Origin: a virus
Virus record (IMG/VR): IMGVR_UViG_3300013131_000004
Coordinates: 1-44,629 of that record
DNA length: 44,629 nucleotides
Direction: 5' to 3' (one strand)
Made by a program: the position numbers and the translations under genes. The notes under the pieces are model-generated. The model was not told the DNA's origin, made no database searches, and worked only from the letters and a program-made list of their open reading frames with translations. Positions 15,734 through 23,267 of this stretch are shown here, piece by piece. Each line of letters opens with the position of its first letter. The first letter of the stretch is position 1.

Positions 15734-17634
15734 TGCTGCTGTACAACCCCATCAAGCGAGCCGTCGCTGCACCGGCACCACTACCGGCCGCCGCCGCCCC
15801 CGCGGTAACCCCTGCGCCACCCGCGCCACCGACCCCGCCGCGCACGCTTCTTGAGATCCTGATGCCCAAGAAGGACTTGCCGGCGGACGACGCCGCGCCG
15901 CCCAAACAGGGCGAGATGGCGCGGATCCTGAGCCTGCCGGTGGTCGATGCGCTGCAGGTGCCAGATCTGACAGACGAACTACTACTGCCAGGCGCTACCG
16001 CCTGGCCGGGCCGGCTCAAGCCCGTACAGTCGGCGGCGCTGCATTGGGCCAAAGTCCAGAACGGCCTACTCGGACCGATCGGTGTGGGCCACGGCAAGAC
16101 GCTCATCTCAGCGCTGCTGCCGACCGTGATGGGGTCGAAGCTGGCGGTGCTGCTCGTACCGGCGCCGCTGCTCAAGAAAACCGAGCTTGATCTGACGGCC
16201 CTGCGCAAGCACTGGCGAATCCTTCCGCCAAGCCAGCTGCGGGTCATCAGCTACAACAAACTGAGCTCCAAGGGCAGCACGGGCCTGCTCGAAGACCTGC
16301 GGCCGGACTTGGTCGTTGCCGACGAGGCGCACAACCTGCGCAATGTCAAGGCCACGCGCGGACAGCGTTTCTTGCGCTTCTTCCGCCTGCACCCCGAGAC
16401 GTGCTTTTGTGGGGTCTCCGGCACCATGACCGCCAAAAGCCTCTACGACTACTGGCACCTGGCCAAGCTGGCGCTGCACGACGGGTCTCCGCTTCCACTG
16501 AACTGGCCCGAGGTCGGCGTCTGGGACGTGGTGTTCGGCACCCAGTCCGAGGATGAGCGGTATGCCGCGGCCCGGGCTGGCGCGCGGATAGCGCTGCCGA
16601 GCGACGAGAGCCGGCGGGTGGCGGGGCGCCTGGTGCGCTGGGCGATCCAGAACGGCGGCGGCGGCAAGGTCGCCGACCTGCAGGTGCCCGACTCACGCGA
16701 TGCGTTCCGCCGGCGCCTGTCGACCGCCCCCGGCGTGGTGGCCACCACCAATGCGGAGTGCGACGCGAGCTTGACCGTGCACCTTGACCGCAAGGTGACC
16801 ACGCCGGCCGTCGTCACCGACGCTATCGCCGCGCTCGAAGCAACCTGGCAGCTCGGCGACGAAGAGATCAGCGACGCCATGACCCTGGCCGCCAAGCGCC
16901 GGCAGCTGTGCAGCGGCTACTGGCTGCGGTGGAAGTGGCCGAACGACGAGCCCGATGCCGAGTGGATAGGCGCGCGCAAGGCCTGGAACCGCGCCGTACG
17001 GGCGTTTCTGACGGGCAGGGCGGTCACCGGCTACGACTCGCCGGCCCTGCTCGCCGCGGCGGCAGAGCGGCGCGATACCCGCGTGCAGCAGCTCTGGGCT
17101 CCGTGGCTTGGGTGGTGCGCGGTCAAGGACCGGCCCAAGCCGCCGACGGTGCCGGTGTGGCTGTCGGAGTACTTGGTCGACGCCGCTATCGACAAGGCCC
17201 ACGACATGGCCCCGTGTGTGCTTTGGTACGAGGGCACTGAGTTCGAGGCGGCTCTGCGCAAGCGGGGCCTGCCCGTGTTCGGAGGCGGGCAGGACTCGGG
17301 GCGCCTGGTCGAACTGGCGCTGCGCTGCGACGCGGGCCAGACGCCGCCGCCGGTCATTTGCTGCAGCATCCAGGCCCACGGCACGGGCAAGAACCTGCAG
17401 GCCTGGAGCCAGGCCTTGGTGGCCCAGTGCCCCAGCTCGGGCACGACGTGGGAGCAATGCATCGGCCGACACCACCGTCAGGGCCAGAAGGCCGACACGG
17501 TCGAAGTGCGCGTGCTGCAACATCTGGAGCCGCTGCGCAATTCATGGGAGTCGGCGCTGCAGTCGGCACGCTACCAGCGCGATTCGCTAGGCCATCCGCA
17601 GCGCATCCTGTTCGCCGATATTGTCGACGAGTGA
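15733..17634 (+). CDS. SNF2/DEAD-like superfamily 2 helicase
   Basis: 633 aa. Motif I is GVGHGKT (117-123), motif II is the DEAH box VADEAH (D197-H200), and motif VI is IGRHHRQGQ (577-585), whose QCIGRHHRQGQ form is close to the SNF2 group. Motif III-like SGTMTAKS follows the DEAH box. The first 60 residues are a proline/alanine-rich tail. It is an ATP-driven translocase or remodeller of nucleic acid, probably for replication restart, recombination or removal of host proteins. Phage SNF2-like helicases often sit beside nucleases and ssDNA-binding proteins, as here. Confidence 0.88.
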   Translation: MLLYNPIKRAVAAPAPLPAAAAPAVTPAPPAPPTPPRTLLEILMPKKDLPADDAAPPKQGEMARILSLPVVDALQVPDLTDELLLPGATAWPGRLKPVQSAALHWAKVQNGLLGPIGVGHGKTLISALLPTVMGSKLAVLLVPAPLLKKTELDLTALRKHWRILPPSQLRVISYNKLSSKGSTGLLEDLRPDLVVADEAHNLRNVKATRGQRFLRFFRLHPETCFCGVSGTMTAKSLYDYWHLAKLALHDGSPLPLNWPEVGVWDVVFGTQSEDERYAAARAGARIALPSDESRRVAGRLVRWAIQNGGGGKVADLQVPDSRDAFRRRLSTAPGVVATTNAECDASLTVHLDRKVTTPAVVTDAIAALEATWQLGDEEISDAMTLAAKRRQLCSGYWLRWKWPNDEPDAEWIGARKAWNRAVRAFLTGRAVTGYDSPALLAAAAERRDTRVQQLWAPWLGWCAVKDRPKPPTVPVWLSEYLVDAAIDKAHDMAPCVLWYEGTEFEAALRKRGLPVFGGGQDSGRLVELALRCDAGQTPPPVICCSIQAHGTGKNLQAWSQALVAQCPSSGTTWEQCIGRHHRQGQKADTVEVRVLQHLEPLRNSWESALQSARYQRDSLGHPQRILFADIVDE

Positions 17635-17686
17635 GAAAATCTAAAACGCAGAACACTTGACACTGGCAAGGCGCCGGGAGTACAAG
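17633..17686 (+). promoter_or_regulatory. Repeated early promoter element, copy 2
   Basis: GAGAAAATCTAAAACGCA leads to TTGACA at 17657-17662, with TACAAG at 17681-17686 (18-nt spacer). It begins in the stop codon of the helicase gene and lies 48 nt before the next gene. The same element occurs at 8994 and 21873. Confidence 0.65.
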
Positions 17687-17693
17687 GTGCAGT

Positions 17694-17710
17694 ACCGGCG
17701 AGGTGCCGGT
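17694..17710 (+). promoter_or_regulatory. Small leader hairpin
   Basis: ACCGGC (17694-17699) and GCCGGT (17705-17710) pair around GAGGT in the leader of the next gene. It might stabilise the mRNA or tune translation; no T-run follows. Confidence 0.4.
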
Positions 17711-17733
17711 CTTTCCAGAGGCAAGGAGACACG

Positions 17734-18393
17734 ATGGCTAAGCTCAATATCCCCAGTTCGTTCGATACCAAAGAGGTCGGTCACGGCCAGTTCAGCAAGC
17801 GCGAAAACGTCGGCATCGGTCGCTACGACCTGGTGCTGCAGAACGTCAAGTTCAAGGAAGGCCGTGGCGGCGAGCCGTTCCTCATCTACGAGTGGCTGGT
17901 CGACAACGTGATCGACGGATCGGCGCACCGCGAGGGCGACGAGCTGCAGTCGATCCTGAACCTGGGCGACGACTACGGCCAAGTAGATGGCAAGGTCATC
18001 GCCGCGACGCTCCTTGGGCCGCTCGCGACCCGTACGCCGGTGATCGAGGAGACCAAGGCCACCACCGGCAAGGTCGTCGAGAGCAAGACGCGCTGGGCGG
18101 TCGGCGGTGACCCCAACGCCATCGACAGCGACGTGATCAGCCAGATGTGCGACGGAGAGGATCCGCTGCACGCCGACCTGGTCGGCACGGTGGTCAACGT
18201 CCGCGGCTACTCCCACAGCTACACGCCGGCCAATGGCAAGAACGTGGGCAAGGAAGTCACGGTCACGCGCTATAACTGGAAGCTGGTCAAGCACATGCCT
18301 GGCCTGGCGGACGCTGCCGCCGCCGCGCAGACCGAGATCGACCGCATGAATTCCGAGTTCAAGGCCAAGCTGGGTGGCCAGCAGGCGGCCTAG
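17734..18393 (+). CDS. Probable single-stranded-DNA-binding protein
   Basis: 219 aa with AAGGAG upstream of ATG 17734. It has the look of phage ssDNA-binding/recombination-associated OB-like proteins: an early beta strand block (GIGRYDLVLQNVKFKEGRGG), conserved-type VNVRGYSHSYTPANGKNVG, and a helical alanine/glutamine-rich C-tail ending GGQQAA. It has its own promoter element, which fits a protein needed in quantity. The assignment is by general resemblance and its place between the helicase and resolvase genes; a structural or recombination accessory role is the alternative. Confidence 0.65.
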   Translation: MAKLNIPSSFDTKEVGHGQFSKRENVGIGRYDLVLQNVKFKEGRGGEPFLIYEWLVDNVIDGSAHREGDELQSILNLGDDYGQVDGKVIAATLLGPLATRTPVIEETKATTGKVVESKTRWAVGGDPNAIDSDVISQMCDGEDPLHADLVGTVVNVRGYSHSYTPANGKNVGKEVTVTRYNWKLVKHMPGLADAAAAAQTEIDRMNSEFKAKLGGQQAA

Positions 18394-18465
18394 GTTCGAC
18401 CGCTCCCCGTCCTCCCGCGGCATGGGAAACCGCGCGAGGGGCCCGGTACGCAACCTGGGCGACAT

Positions 18466-18562
18466 GCCGTGGTAGCTCAAGTGGCTCAGAGCAACCTCTA
18501 TCCAGGTCGGTCGAAGGCGGATAGGCCTTTGACCTTCGCGGGTTCGAATCCCGCCCACGGCG
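18466..18562 (+). tRNA. tRNA-like element with abnormal anticodon arm
   Basis: The acceptor stem GCCGTGG (18466-18472) pairs perfectly with CCACGGC (18555-18561). The D arm is GCTC (18475-18478) with GAGC (18489-18492). The T arm is GCGGG-TTCGAAT-CCCGC (18538-18554). The anticodon arm is only four pairs (ACCT/AGGT, 18494-18507) around a six-base loop CTATCC. It is followed by a ten-bp extra arm (18509-18518 with 18525-18534, one G-U pair). No encoded CCA. At 97 nt it is long. It may be a degenerate tRNA, an unusual class II tRNA, or a tRNA mimic; it lies 15 nt upstream of the resolvase start. Confidence 0.6.
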
Positions 18563-18576
18563 CTAACGAGGTACCT

Positions 18577-19104
18577 ATGCTGCTCTGCGCCATCGACCCC
18601 GGCCTACGCCACTGCTCGTGGTCGGTCTTTTCCAATGCCACCGGGCAGCTGCTCGGAGCGGGCCTGGTCAAGAACCCGACCAAGACGGGCGGAGGGCCCG
18701 AGGCGTGGCGGTCGATGGCAGCCGAGCTGTACGCGCACGTCAAAGCGCGGCATGGCCTAGTCGGGCAGCTAGTGCTTGAGGGGCAGCAAATCTACCAAGT
18801 TGGCCACCGAGCCGGCAAGATAGGCGCAGATCCCAATGATCTTTTGGAGCTTGCGGGCGTGTGTGGCGCCCTGTGCGTGGTGTTCGAGGTGGCCGAGGCG
18901 AGCCGGGTGATGCCCAGGCAATGGAAGGGGACGACAGATAAGACTATCTGTCAACTCCGCGTAACTAAAAGATTGTCAGACTTAGAGAGCGTGGCAATCT
19001 CGTGGCCAGGGCGAGCCGGGAAAGACTCGGCGCTGGCCCACAACGTCTACGACGCGATCGGCATTGGCCTTTGGGCGGTCGGTCGCTGGAGCACCTCGCC
19101 ATGA
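18577..19104 (+). CDS. RuvC-like Holliday-junction resolvase
   Basis: 175 aa from ATG 18577 with GAGG upstream; the frame is open through the tRNA-like element but that part is not coding. RNase-H-fold acids fit RuvC: D7 in CAIDPGLRH, E68 in LVLEGQQ, and D150/D159 in GKDSALAHNVYDAIGIGLW. It resolves branched recombination intermediates before packaging. A patch around 18930-19000 is AT-richer than the rest and contains a perfect 8-4-8 palindrome (18933-18952). It ends in an ATGA overlap with the next gene. Confidence 0.88.
   Translation: MLLCAIDPGLRHCSWSVFSNATGQLLGAGLVKNPTKTGGGPEAWRSMAAELYAHVKARHGLVGQLVLEGQQIYQVGHRAGKIGADPNDLLELAGVCGALCVVFEVAEASRVMPRQWKGTTDKTICQLRVTKRLSDLESVAISWPGRAGKDSALAHNVYDAIGIGLWAVGRWSTSP
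18933..18952. repeat. Perfect palindrome inside the RuvC-like gene
   Basis: GACAGATA (18933-18940), AGAC loop, TATCTGTC (18945-18952), in a locally AT-rich patch of a GC-rich gene. It partly resembles the operator-like motif at 22401 (shared TAAGAC) but is more symmetrical. Confidence 0.5.
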
Positions 19105-19754
19105 GCCCTCGCTACACTCCCATTGAACCGCTGATCGCCGAGCGTGTGCTACGCCGGCTGCAGGCCCACTGGCCCAACGGCAAGACCTTGACCGTGCGCA
19201 AGGCCGGCGCGCTGACCACCGACGAGCAAGACCTGCCCGACGGCCTCTGCGACGAACTACGCGCTGCTCTCGACTTTGGCGGCCGCGCCAGCCTGTACGT
19301 GCGTCTGTCCAGCAGCGAGGCCGTAGTGGCCAAGCAGACCGCCGCCACCGTCAAGCGCCTGGCCGAACGGGGCCACTCTCCGCGCGCCATCGCCGACGCC
19401 ACCGGGGCCAGCGAGGCCACGGCCCGGGCCGCCGGCGCCGTCGGCAAGCGCGCCCCGGCCGAGCCCAACGAGGCGGCCCTGTGGGTCGGCCTGGCGGCGG
19501 TGCGGCAGTACCACGCCGTTCAACAGTCGCTGCTGGCAGGTCGCCTGGGTTGGTCCCAGGTGCGCCTGTCCCAGCTCGAACGCCGGCAGTCGTCGCCTGA
19601 TGCCCAGGACGTCGGCCGGTATCTGGAGGCGCTGGCTGTCGTGCTGCGCGTCTCCCCGACCAGGTTGCGCCGCCGGGCCATCGAGGCCGGCGCAGCCGTC
19701 ATTGACACCGGAGTTCCCGATGGCCCTGCTGTACACGAAGACCCCACCGCCTAG
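19101..19754 (+). CDS. Putative HTH regulator
   Basis: 217 aa starting at the ATGA overlap with the resolvase gene. Residues about 85-125 (VKRLAERGHSPRAIADATGA then SEATARAAG) look like a first HTH, and about 160-205 (LLAGRLGWSQVRLSQLERRQ then DVGRYLEALAVVLRVSPTRL) match an XRE/Cro-type HTH. Two DNA-binding segments suggest a transcription regulator or a replication accessory protein. It overlaps the next gene by 35 nt. Confidence 0.75.
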   Translation: MSPRYTPIEPLIAERVLRRLQAHWPNGKTLTVRKAGALTTDEQDLPDGLCDELRAALDFGGRASLYVRLSSSEAVVAKQTAATVKRLAERGHSPRAIADATGASEATARAAGAVGKRAPAEPNEAALWVGLAAVRQYHAVQQSLLAGRLGWSQVRLSQLERRQSSPDAQDVGRYLEALAVVLRVSPTRLRRRAIEAGAAVIDTGVPDGPAVHEDPTA

Positions 19755-20037
19755 CGCGGCACCGACCCAGCCCGCGGCCCCGCCGCCACCGCCGCCCTCC
19801 GCGCCGCCCGTGGTGGCCCAGGCGCCCGCCGCTCCCGCCAGTTCCGCCGACATCGACGCCCGTGTGGGCCGCCTGCGCCAGTCCTTGGCGACCACGGCGG
19901 CCGCCGTCAAGGCCATGGAAGCGCCGGGCTTCTTCTTCCCGTCCCCAACCGACATCGAGAAAGCGCCTGCCGCTCAGCTCGTCGCGTGGGGACGGGAAAT
20001 TGCGCTGTCGCTCGGCGCGAGCGAGGTGCACCCATGA
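19720..20037 (+). CDS. Proline-rich hypothetical protein
   Basis: 105 aa from ATG 19720 with GGAG upstream, overlapping the previous gene by 35 nt in another frame. The first 40 residues are a proline/alanine linker; the rest is a short helical domain (ADIDARVGRLRQSLATTAAA and KAPAAQLVAWGREIALSLG). It is followed by an ATGA overlap with the SbcC-like ATPase and may be its small partner; not recognised. Confidence 0.7.
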   Translation: MALLYTKTPPPSAAPTQPAAPPPPPPSAPPVVAQAPAAPASSADIDARVGRLRQSLATTAAAVKAMEAPGFFFPSPTDIEKAPAAQLVAWGREIALSLGASEVHP

Positions 20038-21884
20038 CCGTCATCCACCACATCTCCGGCCACCTCAAGGGCCGGCAGTTCAGCGAAACCCTAGAAGCCG
20101 TCACGTGCTTTTGCGGCGGCAATGGTGCCGGCAAGTCGACTCGCCTGCTCGCCGTCGAACTCGCTTTGCACGGTCCCCGCAGCAAAGACCGGCGCTTTGG
20201 CCCCGGCACCGCTCAGGTCACGGCCGAGTGCGCCGCCGGAGTCATCCGGCGCGAACTGTCGCCCAAGCACAAGGCGACCCTCAACGGCAAGGGCGACAGG
20301 GTTGCCGAGGTGCAGGCCGAGATCAACCGCCAGGTGCCCGTATCGGCCCAGGTATTCGACATCGCGGCCTTTGTCGGCATGAGCGAGGAAAAGAAGCGGC
20401 AGGCGCTGCTGGACCTGGCGGCGCCGATCCCTGCGGCCGAGGTGGCGACCATCTATCCCGAGCTGGTGCCGGTGGACGGCGAGCGCGCGAGCGACTGGCT
20501 GCTGCGGGCGATGGAGGCGGCCAAGCAAGAGCGCCTGGCGCTGCAGGCCAAAGTGCGCGAGTCGACCAAGACGACCGTGGCCCTGGACAACGCCACTCGT
20601 GGGCGCTTCGAGTCGCTGGACGTGGCCCGTGGCGAGCTGGATCTCGCCCAGCAAGCCGAGCGGTCCGCCCGCCAGTGCGTGGCCAACTTCCAGCGTGTAT
20701 CGAGCCTGGAAGAGCAACTCTCTGGCGTGCAGGCCCAACTGGCCGGTGTCGAAAGTGTCGCTGCAGCCGGAGTACTGCAAGACGTAGGCTCGTACGAGAA
20801 AGGTCTACGCGATGCCACCGAGCGCGAGCGGCGGATGCAGGCGGCAGTCCAAGCGCACACGGCGGCCAAGCAAGAGGTCGATCGCCAGACCCGCGCCATC
20901 GATGGGATGCTGCAGACCAATGCCGGGGTGCTCGTGCGTTTGACGCTGGCGCACGCCGCGGTGGTGCAAGGCGACCTCGATGCCGTGAGCCAGGCGCTGC
21001 AGGCCCTGGACCAAGGGCTGCAGGCCCAGGGCTTCGTAGCGCTGACTCCGGCGCGGGAGCGGCTGGAAAAGGCCATGCGCTCCCAGGTACAGGCCGGCGG
21101 TGATGAGACCCGTACAAGCAACGAGTGCAGCAAGGAGCGCACGGTTTCGGATTGGCAATCGGACCTGGCCAAGGCGCGCCTGCACAACGCTGGCGTCGAA
21201 CAGGCCAAGGCCCAGGCCCAGGCGGCCGAGCGCCAGCGGTTCCAGCTGCAAGAGCGCCAGACCGAACTGCAGCGGCAGTTGGACGAGCTGACGGTCAAGC
21301 TGCCCGCCGGCGAGTTCACCTGCGACCTGGAAGGGCTGGCGTCGACCGTGCGCGAGTTGCAGGCAGAGGTCGAGCAGATGGCCCAGCGCCAGGGCGTCCG
21401 CCAGGCCGAGGTGCGCTTGGCCGAGCAAGCGCTGCAGGCGCAAGAGCGCGTGGCCGTGCTCAAGCGGATCGAGGAAAGCCTGAGCGAGGCGCGCGACGAC
21501 GTGCTGCGCCGCGCCATGGCCCCGGTCGAATCGGCGATGGGGCCGTTCGTGCGCCTGATGGGCGGACGCTTCGAGGTCGGCGAAGAAGCGGTGCTAGGCA
21601 TCCGCCGCGCCGGCACATGGCTGCCGGTCGAGTGCCTGAGCGACAGCGAACAAGCGCTGTTCGGTGCGGGCTTGGCCCTGGCGTTGGCCGGCGCCGGTGG
21701 TGGCAGCATGGTGCTGGTCGATCGCCTGGACGTTTGCGACGCGGACCGCTCGTCGGCGTTCCTAGCCGAGGCCGTTGCCGCCGTGCAGCGCGGCGAGGTT
21801 GACCAGGTTCTGGCGACCGCCCACACGCTGGGCACGTCGGTACCCGGCGTGTGTTATCGCATGGTTGAGTCTGGGAAAATCTAA
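20034..21884 (+). CDS. SbcC/Rad50-like coiled-coil ATPase
   Basis: 616 aa. Walker A GGNGAGKST is at 28-36. A long central coiled coil runs from about 155 to 500 and includes heptad-like Q/A/L-rich helices. The ABC signature region is CLSDSEQALFGAG (534 onward), Walker B is MVLVDRLD (559-566), and the H-loop is ATAHTLG. The residue after the Walker B aspartate is arginine instead of the usual glutamate, a variation I recall from phage SbcC-like ATPases. No MRE11/SbcD nuclease is adjacent; the RecB-like nuclease at 9198 may be its partner. Probably tethers DNA ends in recombination. Confidence 0.87.
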   Translation: MTVIHHISGHLKGRQFSETLEAVTCFCGGNGAGKSTRLLAVELALHGPRSKDRRFGPGTAQVTAECAAGVIRRELSPKHKATLNGKGDRVAEVQAEINRQVPVSAQVFDIAAFVGMSEEKKRQALLDLAAPIPAAEVATIYPELVPVDGERASDWLLRAMEAAKQERLALQAKVRESTKTTVALDNATRGRFESLDVARGELDLAQQAERSARQCVANFQRVSSLEEQLSGVQAQLAGVESVAAAGVLQDVGSYEKGLRDATERERRMQAAVQAHTAAKQEVDRQTRAIDGMLQTNAGVLVRLTLAHAAVVQGDLDAVSQALQALDQGLQAQGFVALTPARERLEKAMRSQVQAGGDETRTSNECSKERTVSDWQSDLAKARLHNAGVEQAKAQAQAAERQRFQLQERQTELQRQLDELTVKLPAGEFTCDLEGLASTVRELQAEVEQMAQRQGVRQAEVRLAEQALQAQERVAVLKRIEESLSEARDDVLRRAMAPVESAMGPFVRLMGGRFEVGEEAVLGIRRAGTWLPVECLSDSEQALFGAGLALALAGAGGGSMVLVDRLDVCDADRSSAFLAEAVAAVQRGEVDQVLATAHTLGTSVPGVCYRMVESGKI

Positions 21885-21926
21885 ATCGCAAAGCAGTTGA
21901 CGATAACCGCGGACCGTGCCAGTATC
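21873..21926 (+). promoter_or_regulatory. Repeated early promoter element, copy 3
   Basis: GGGAAAATCTAAATCGCA leads to TTGACG at 21897-21902; the -10 is unclear (AGTATC at 21921 or TATCCG at 21923). The stop codon of the ATPase gene (21882-21884) lies inside the element. Confidence 0.6.
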
Positions 21927-21949
21927 CGGTCTACCACAGGGAGTTCGGC

Positions 21950-22120
21950 ATGAAGCGCGGTGAGCGGACGGAGCAAGAGGCAGCCTGCGCACGGGCCTGG
22001 CACGAGCTGCAGCGGACCCTGAGCATCCCGGCGTTTCGGCGTCGGGATGGCTCGGGGCTGGCGGCGGTGGCGCGGTGGCAACGGGCTCGGGACTTGGCCG
22101 GTCGGTCAAGGGTGGCATAA
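21950..22120 (+). CDS. Small basic hypothetical protein
   Basis: 56 aa from ATG 21950, preceded by AGGGAG with six-nt spacing. Highly basic and helical (AWHELQRTLSIPAFRRRDG, ARWQRARDLAGRSRVA). Too short for domain assignment; nucleic-acid binding is plausible. It opens the third promoter-driven early unit and is followed nine nt later by the next gene. Confidence 0.75.
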   Translation: MKRGERTEQEAACARAWHELQRTLSIPAFRRRDGSGLAAVARWQRARDLAGRSRVA

Positions 22121-22129
22121 GGAGCGACG

Positions 22130-22402
22130 ATGGCGAATAAGGCAAAGAAGCTCAAGGAGTCCGAAGACAATCCAATCGCTTGGATGTTCGAGGAAGACGG
22201 CCAGGATCATCCGTACGTGGACGAGATGGCGCGCTGGTACTTGCACGCCCGGTGCCCGCACCAAGAACAGAACCTCGACGCCGGGATCCTGCACCACAGC
22301 CGCGACTGTGCGCAGTGCCTGCACGACCAGACCTTGAGGTACATGGTCGTGATCAAGGACTTGCTCCGGCCGGTCGCCCTGCACTGTCACCCACAAAGTT
22401 GA
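22130..22402 (+). CDS. Hypothetical protein, Cys/His-containing
   Basis: 90 aa with AAGGAG upstream. The sequence has a lysine-rich start, acidic middle (DNPIAWMFEEDGQDHPYVDE) and a set of cysteines and histidines (HARCPHQEQNLDAGILHH then CAQCLHDQ) that could form a zinc site. Not recognised. It ends within the promoter/operator region of the sigma-like gene. Confidence 0.75.
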   Translation: MANKAKKLKESEDNPIAWMFEEDGQDHPYVDEMARWYLHARCPHQEQNLDAGILHHSRDCAQCLHDQTLRYMVVIKDLLRPVALHCHPQS

Positions 22403-22425
22403 CATAAGACCTATTATCAGACGTC
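22401..22425 (+). promoter_or_regulatory. Operator-like motif, copy B
   Basis: GACATAAGACCTATTATCAG then ACGTC, partly overlapping a TTGACA (22399-22404), just 13-19 nt before the sigma-like gene. Its 13-base core ATTATCAGACGTC recurs inverted at 23394-23406. Confidence 0.55.
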
Positions 22426-22443
22426 ACTGATCTGGACGTGCCC

Positions 22444-23103
22444 ATGCCTCCCCGCCACACCTGGACGCTGCTTGACCTGACCCAGACCGCGGCCGACGGC
22501 TCGCGCAACTGGACCTGTGGCCATTGCGGCGTGGTCGTAGTGACGCGGCACATTATGGGCCCGCGCTGGACGTACGCCGAGACCTGGACACCCGCCGGCG
22601 GCGTACCCGTGCAGCTCGGCCGCTACGACCGCCGGCCCGGATGTGCGTCTACCCAGGCCGTGGTTGCCGCCTGCCGCGGCACGGGCCGCCGCGAGAAACG
22701 CCGCTCCGCCAAGCCGGCCAAAGATGACTCGATCATCCCATCCGACGAGGCCGAGCTGCTGCAGCGCCTGCGGCCGCGCGACCGCTCCGAGTGCCGCGGC
22801 GGCCAGCGGCCATGCCCGTGGTACGGATGTCGCTACCACCTGGGGCTCGATGTCACGCCGTCTGGCCGCATCAAGCTCAGCCCGGTGGCGCTCGAAGACA
22901 TGGCCGACACCTGCGCGATGGACGTGGCCGACCGGGCCCAGCCGCTCGAGCTCAGCCTAGACCAGGTCGCCGGCATGCTCGACGTGTCGACCGAGCGAGC
23001 CCGGCAGATCGAGCACCATGCCCAGGCCCGGCTGCGTGCGCTCCAAGACCTTGCGATGGCGCTGCCGTTCGAGCAGCGGCGTCGCCAAGTGGTGGCTGAA
23101 TGA
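22444..23103 (+). CDS. Sigma-factor region-4-like regulator with zinc finger
   Basis: 219 aa from ATG 22444 (a GTG two codons upstream is possible). The N-terminus has a CGHC zinc knuckle (NWTCGHCGVVVV). The middle segment RGGQRPCPWYGCRYHLGLDV followed by a helical region and LSLDQVAGMLDVSTERARQI is the arrangement of a family of sigma-region-4-like proteins I associate with Deltaproteobacteria, their plasmids and phages. It probably acts as a transcription activator, possibly for late genes, whose promoters are not obviously sigma70-like. Motif copy B immediately upstream suggests autoregulation. ATGA overlap with the next gene. Confidence 0.75.
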   Translation: MPPRHTWTLLDLTQTAADGSRNWTCGHCGVVVVTRHIMGPRWTYAETWTPAGGVPVQLGRYDRRPGCASTQAVVAACRGTGRREKRRSAKPAKDDSIIPSDEAELLQRLRPRDRSECRGGQRPCPWYGCRYHLGLDVTPSGRIKLSPVALEDMADTCAMDVADRAQPLELSLDQVAGMLDVSTERARQIEHHAQARLRALQDLAMALPFEQRRRQVVAE

Positions 23104-23267
23104 ACGACTTGAAGCGATTGCAGGCTGCCTGTTCTGAGGTGAAGGCCGACTGGAACGGCAAGAACTGGCGCGTGTTCGCCGTGATTCAAGGCATTCCATT
23201 CGCGAGCTACAACAAGAGCTTGCGCAAAGCCGCTGCGGCTGTGGCTGCGGTTCTGGACGGGCTGTGA
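23100..23267 (+). CDS. Small hypothetical protein
   Basis: 55 aa from the ATGA overlap with the sigma-like gene. One small alpha/beta unit (NGKNWRVFAVIQGIPFASYN then KSLRKAAAAVAAVLDGL); the WRVF-strand and basic helix resemble small DNA- or RNA-binding proteins. Not recognised. Confidence 0.65.
   Translation: MNDLKRLQAACSEVKADWNGKNWRVFAVIQGIPFASYNKSLRKAAAAVAAVLDGL

Noticed and set aside
19862-21103. 413-aa open frame on the plus strand in another phase
   Set aside because: It overlaps the SbcC-like ATPase, whose Walker A, signature and Walker B motifs are in the other frame; the peptide is Arg/Ala/Gly-rich.
22399-22427. Sigma70 promoter for the sigma-like gene based on TTGACA at 22399
   Set aside because: No acceptable -10 box occurs 16-18 nt downstream; the sequence is better explained by the operator-like motif.
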